A program made the position numbers and the translations under genes. From Filomicrobium insigne (lineage in GTDB: Bacteria; Pseudomonadota; Alphaproteobacteria; Rhizobiales; Hyphomicrobiaceae), in assembly GCF_900104305.1 (NCBI RefSeq), contig NZ_FNJC01000004.1:310001-374000 (forward strand): a stretch of 64,000 nucleotides of DNA, in the 5' to 3' direction. The notes beneath the pieces are model-generated. The model had not been told where the DNA came from, made no database searches, and was given only the letters and a program-made list of their open reading frames with translations. Of the stretch, positions 61,925 to 64,000 are shown piece by piece (position 1 is the stretch's first letter; the number at the start of each line of letters is the position of its first letter).

Positions 61925-64000
61925 ATGCGTCTCCAGCGCGGCATAACAATCGTTATAACAGCGCTTGCTGCGACGGTTATCGCCTTTCAGATCAACCTCA
62001 CAACGGTGGTGGAAACCCTTGGTCGCGGGTTTGGGGTTCCGACTGCAGTTGCGTTTTCGTGCATCCTTGCCAATCTGCTTCTGTCGTTCCTGCGGTTCCA
62101 CTACTCGTTCCGGATTCTCGGGCTTCAAGTGCCCATGTCCGACACGTTCAGGTCGTTTCTTGTCGGACACTTGGGCAGTCTTCTCATATTCAGTGTGGTC
62201 GGTCAGGCGGTCGGTCGCGCTGCGATCCTGACGAACGCCGGTGTGTCTGCTTCGGCTGTTACATTTCTTAGTCTCGTTGAGCGCATGATAGCGCTTGGAT
62301 CGTTGCTAATCTTTGCGCTCATCGGCGGGGGCTACACTCTCGGATCTCTTGGCTTCGATATGGAGCATGGCGGTCTTTACCTGCTGAATCTCTTGGTCTC
62401 TCTCCCTCTGATCTTTTTGCTTTACGCGTTCTTCAATCGACGTCGTATCCGCATCCTGTTTGCTCAGCTGGCGGATCGCTTGTCGTGGCCTGCGATTGCG
62501 GGTTGCTTTCTCCTGTCAGTGGTTGCCCATTGCGCGATGCTCGGTGCGTTTTATGCGCAGTTTTCCGCGTATGATCAGCCTGTGCCGGTCGCTTCGGCGC
62601 TCGGTGCCCTGGCGGTCGTCATGTTTCTTGCTGCTTTGCCGATCAGCTTTGCCGGGTGGGGTATTCGAGAACTCAGCGCTGCGCACGTCTTGGGGCAATT
62701 GGGGGTACCGGCTGCCATCGGCGTTGCTGTCGGCGCTGCGATCGGGATTTTGTCGTTGCTGCTTGTCGCGGTTTGTTTTGTCGCGACCATTTTCCTTTCA
62801 GTACGCTCTCGCTCGCACCCCCGTTTCGCTGTTGACCGTCTAGGCGCAGAAGCCGCCAAGCATGACATCGATCGGTTGTTTGCGGCGATCATTTCTGTTC
62901 TGTTGCCTTTCGCGATTATGTTTCAGGTGCGTGTTCCAATGCCGGAGCATTCCCTGAACGTGAATCTGGCAGACATTCTTGCAATCTCGGCCTCTGCCGT
63001 TCTGGCACTTACGTGGGGTTCTACCCGGAGCACCGTACGGCGGGCCCAGTGGCTTTTTGCACCGCTGGGTGCGATCACCGCGGCGATCGTCATTTCCTTG
63101 ATCGTAGGGGTCGTTTCTCACGGCTTTCTGTCGTGGGCTTTCGTTAACCGCACACTCGGTTGGTTTGTTATTCTTTCCTACGTGAGTGTTGGTCTTTTGC
63201 TGTGGGGACACGGTGGGCGTAGCCGCATTGTGCAAACGCTACGTCTCCTGGTTTCGGCCGTTGCGATCGTGGCTGCGTTACAAATTGTTTTGTTTGTGAT
63301 CGACAGCATGATCGTCAAGTTGCCACGCGATATTCTTGGGAAGGAGCTTGAGGGGTTCCTCGCCGATAGGAATGCCTTTGCATTCCAGTGCGTCATTGCC
63401 TTCATTGGATACTTTTTCTTGCGGTCCTATGTGATCTGTCGCGATGCGTGGGGTTTCAGGTTGATCCCGGCGGTGCTTGCGCTTGCGGTTGTACTCGCGC
63501 AATCGCGTACCGGATGGATTATGCTTGGTGCTTCATCCCTTTTGATCTTCGTTTTGTATCCGTCCTGCCGACGCGAACTCAGCGCTGGTGTGGTGATTGG
63601 GCTGGTCTTGGCCGTCGCGATCTCAAATGTTCCGCTTCTGTGGCAAGGCGACGGTATACAGTTGGCGCAGATCAGCAAAACCGTCGTTCGCAAGGGGTCC
63701 GATCAGGAGCGTATGGAGTCAATCGTGCAGGGTCTTGAGCTCTGGCGTCAGGCTCCATTGTTGGGGCACGGGCTTGGCGGGTTTATTCATGACCGCATTG
63801 CACATGGGCAAAAGGCGCTGGTTATTCACAACGTACCTGTTTGGATCTTGGCTGAGATGGGGCTCGTCGGTTTTGCGCTCATCGCCACGGGGTTTGTGAT
63901 GTTCGTTGGTGGCTTAATGAGCTATCGGCTGTTGCCCAACGCCAAAATTGTGGCGAATGCAGCCTTCATCTGTCTTGTCGCGTTTTGTCTTGGGGGGCTC
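61925..64000 (+). CDS. Fused flippase-like (UPF0104/LPG-synthase TM) and O-antigen ligase-like (Wzy/WaaL) membrane protein, 5' part
   Basis: A single frame runs without a stop from the ATG at 61925 to the window end, at least 692 residues. AGGAGG five bases before the ATG makes the start firm. Residues about 1-300 form roughly eight helices with the flippase-domain signature near AALPISFAGWGIRELSA. After a polar linker (about 292-316), further helices carry O-antigen ligase features: FLADRNAFAFQ, AQSRTGWIML, an ERMESIVQGLELWRQAPLLG loop, GHGLGGF and IHNVPVWILAEMG. It likely acts in polysaccharide transfer or polymerisation at the inner membrane. The 3' end is missing. Confidence 0.8.
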   Translation, partial: MRLQRGITIVITALAATVIAFQINLTTVVETLGRGFGVPTAVAFSCILANLLLSFLRFHYSFRILGLQVPMSDTFRSFLVGHLGSLLIFSVVGQAVGRAAILTNAGVSASAVTFLSLVERMIALGSLLIFALIGGGYTLGSLGFDMEHGGLYLLNLLVSLPLIFLLYAFFNRRRIRILFAQLADRLSWPAIAGCFLLSVVAHCAMLGAFYAQFSAYDQPVPVASALGALAVVMFLAALPISFAGWGIRELSAAHVLGQLGVPAAIGVAVGAAIGILSLLLVAVCFVATIFLSVRSRSHPRFAVDRLGAEAAKHDIDRLFAAIISVLLPFAIMFQVRVPMPEHSLNVNLADILAISASAVLALTWGSTRSTVRRAQWLFAPLGAITAAIVISLIVGVVSHGFLSWAFVNRTLGWFVILSYVSVGLLLWGHGGRSRIVQTLRLLVSAVAIVAALQIVLFVIDSMIVKLPRDILGKELEGFLADRNAFAFQCVIAFIGYFFLRSYVICRDAWGFRLIPAVLALAVVLAQSRTGWIMLGASSLLIFVLYPSCRRELSAGVVIGLVLAVAISNVPLLWQGDGIQLAQISKTVVRKGSDQERMESIVQGLELWRQAPLLGHGLGGFIHDRIAHGQKALVIHNVPVWILAEMGLVGFALIATGFVMFVGGLMSYRLLPNAKIVANAAFICLVAFCLGGL

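Overview
The window looks like chromosomal DNA of a methylotrophic alphaproteobacterium, most likely a Hyphomicrobium-like member of the Hyphomicrobiales. The basis is a complete MxaFI-type methanol dehydrogenase accessory operon, TTT and TRAP transporters, IclR regulators and several RND pumps. The taxon is inferred from gene content. No rRNA, tRNA, CRISPR array or insertion sequence was seen.

Region 1 (1-9.4 kb) is the methanol oxidation operon: the 3' part of mxaJ, then mxaG, mxaI, an intrinsic terminator, and a tightly overlapping mxaR-S-A-C-K-L followed by mxaD and a periplasmic beta-propeller gene. A cytochrome P460-like gene converges on it.

Region 2 (9.7-35.1 kb) looks like a C2-sulfonate catabolic island. 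A leftward operon reads tctC-tctB-tctA, a CoA-acylating aldehyde dehydrogenase (SauS-like), a divergent SucCD-like CoA ligase, xsc and pta. Together these predict sulfoacetate uptake, activation to sulfoacetyl-CoA, reduction to sulfoacetaldehyde, desulfonation to acetyl phosphate plus sulfite, and conversion to acetyl-CoA. IclR and GntR regulators flank it. Further right are a flavocytochrome c sulfide dehydrogenase pair in convergent orientation, a PepSY/TonB-receptor iron-siderophore pair, a TauE/SafE anion exporter, a second IclR, and a TRAP transporter with a GMC alcohol oxidase. That last set resembles an isethionate branch feeding sulfoacetaldehyde to the same Xsc.

Region 3 (35.8-45.5 kb) is a chemosensory operon: STAS, CheY, CheA, CheW, MCP, CheW, CheR, CheB and a large soluble coiled-coil protein. 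cheA carries an apparent one-base frameshift after its HPt domain. The last protein has MCP-hairpin-like segments and a CheZ-like D-x-x-x-Q motif.

Region 4 (45.8-61.3 kb) holds three RND efflux pumps, each with its periplasmic adaptor but none with an outer-membrane channel. They are interspersed with a PilZ protein, a 29-residue membrane peptide, and a divergent SDR/TetR pair with a palindromic operator candidate.

Region 5 (61.9-64 kb, open at the window end) is one uninterrupted frame joining a flippase-like membrane domain to an O-antigen-ligase/polymerase-like domain, an unusual fusion for envelope polysaccharide work.
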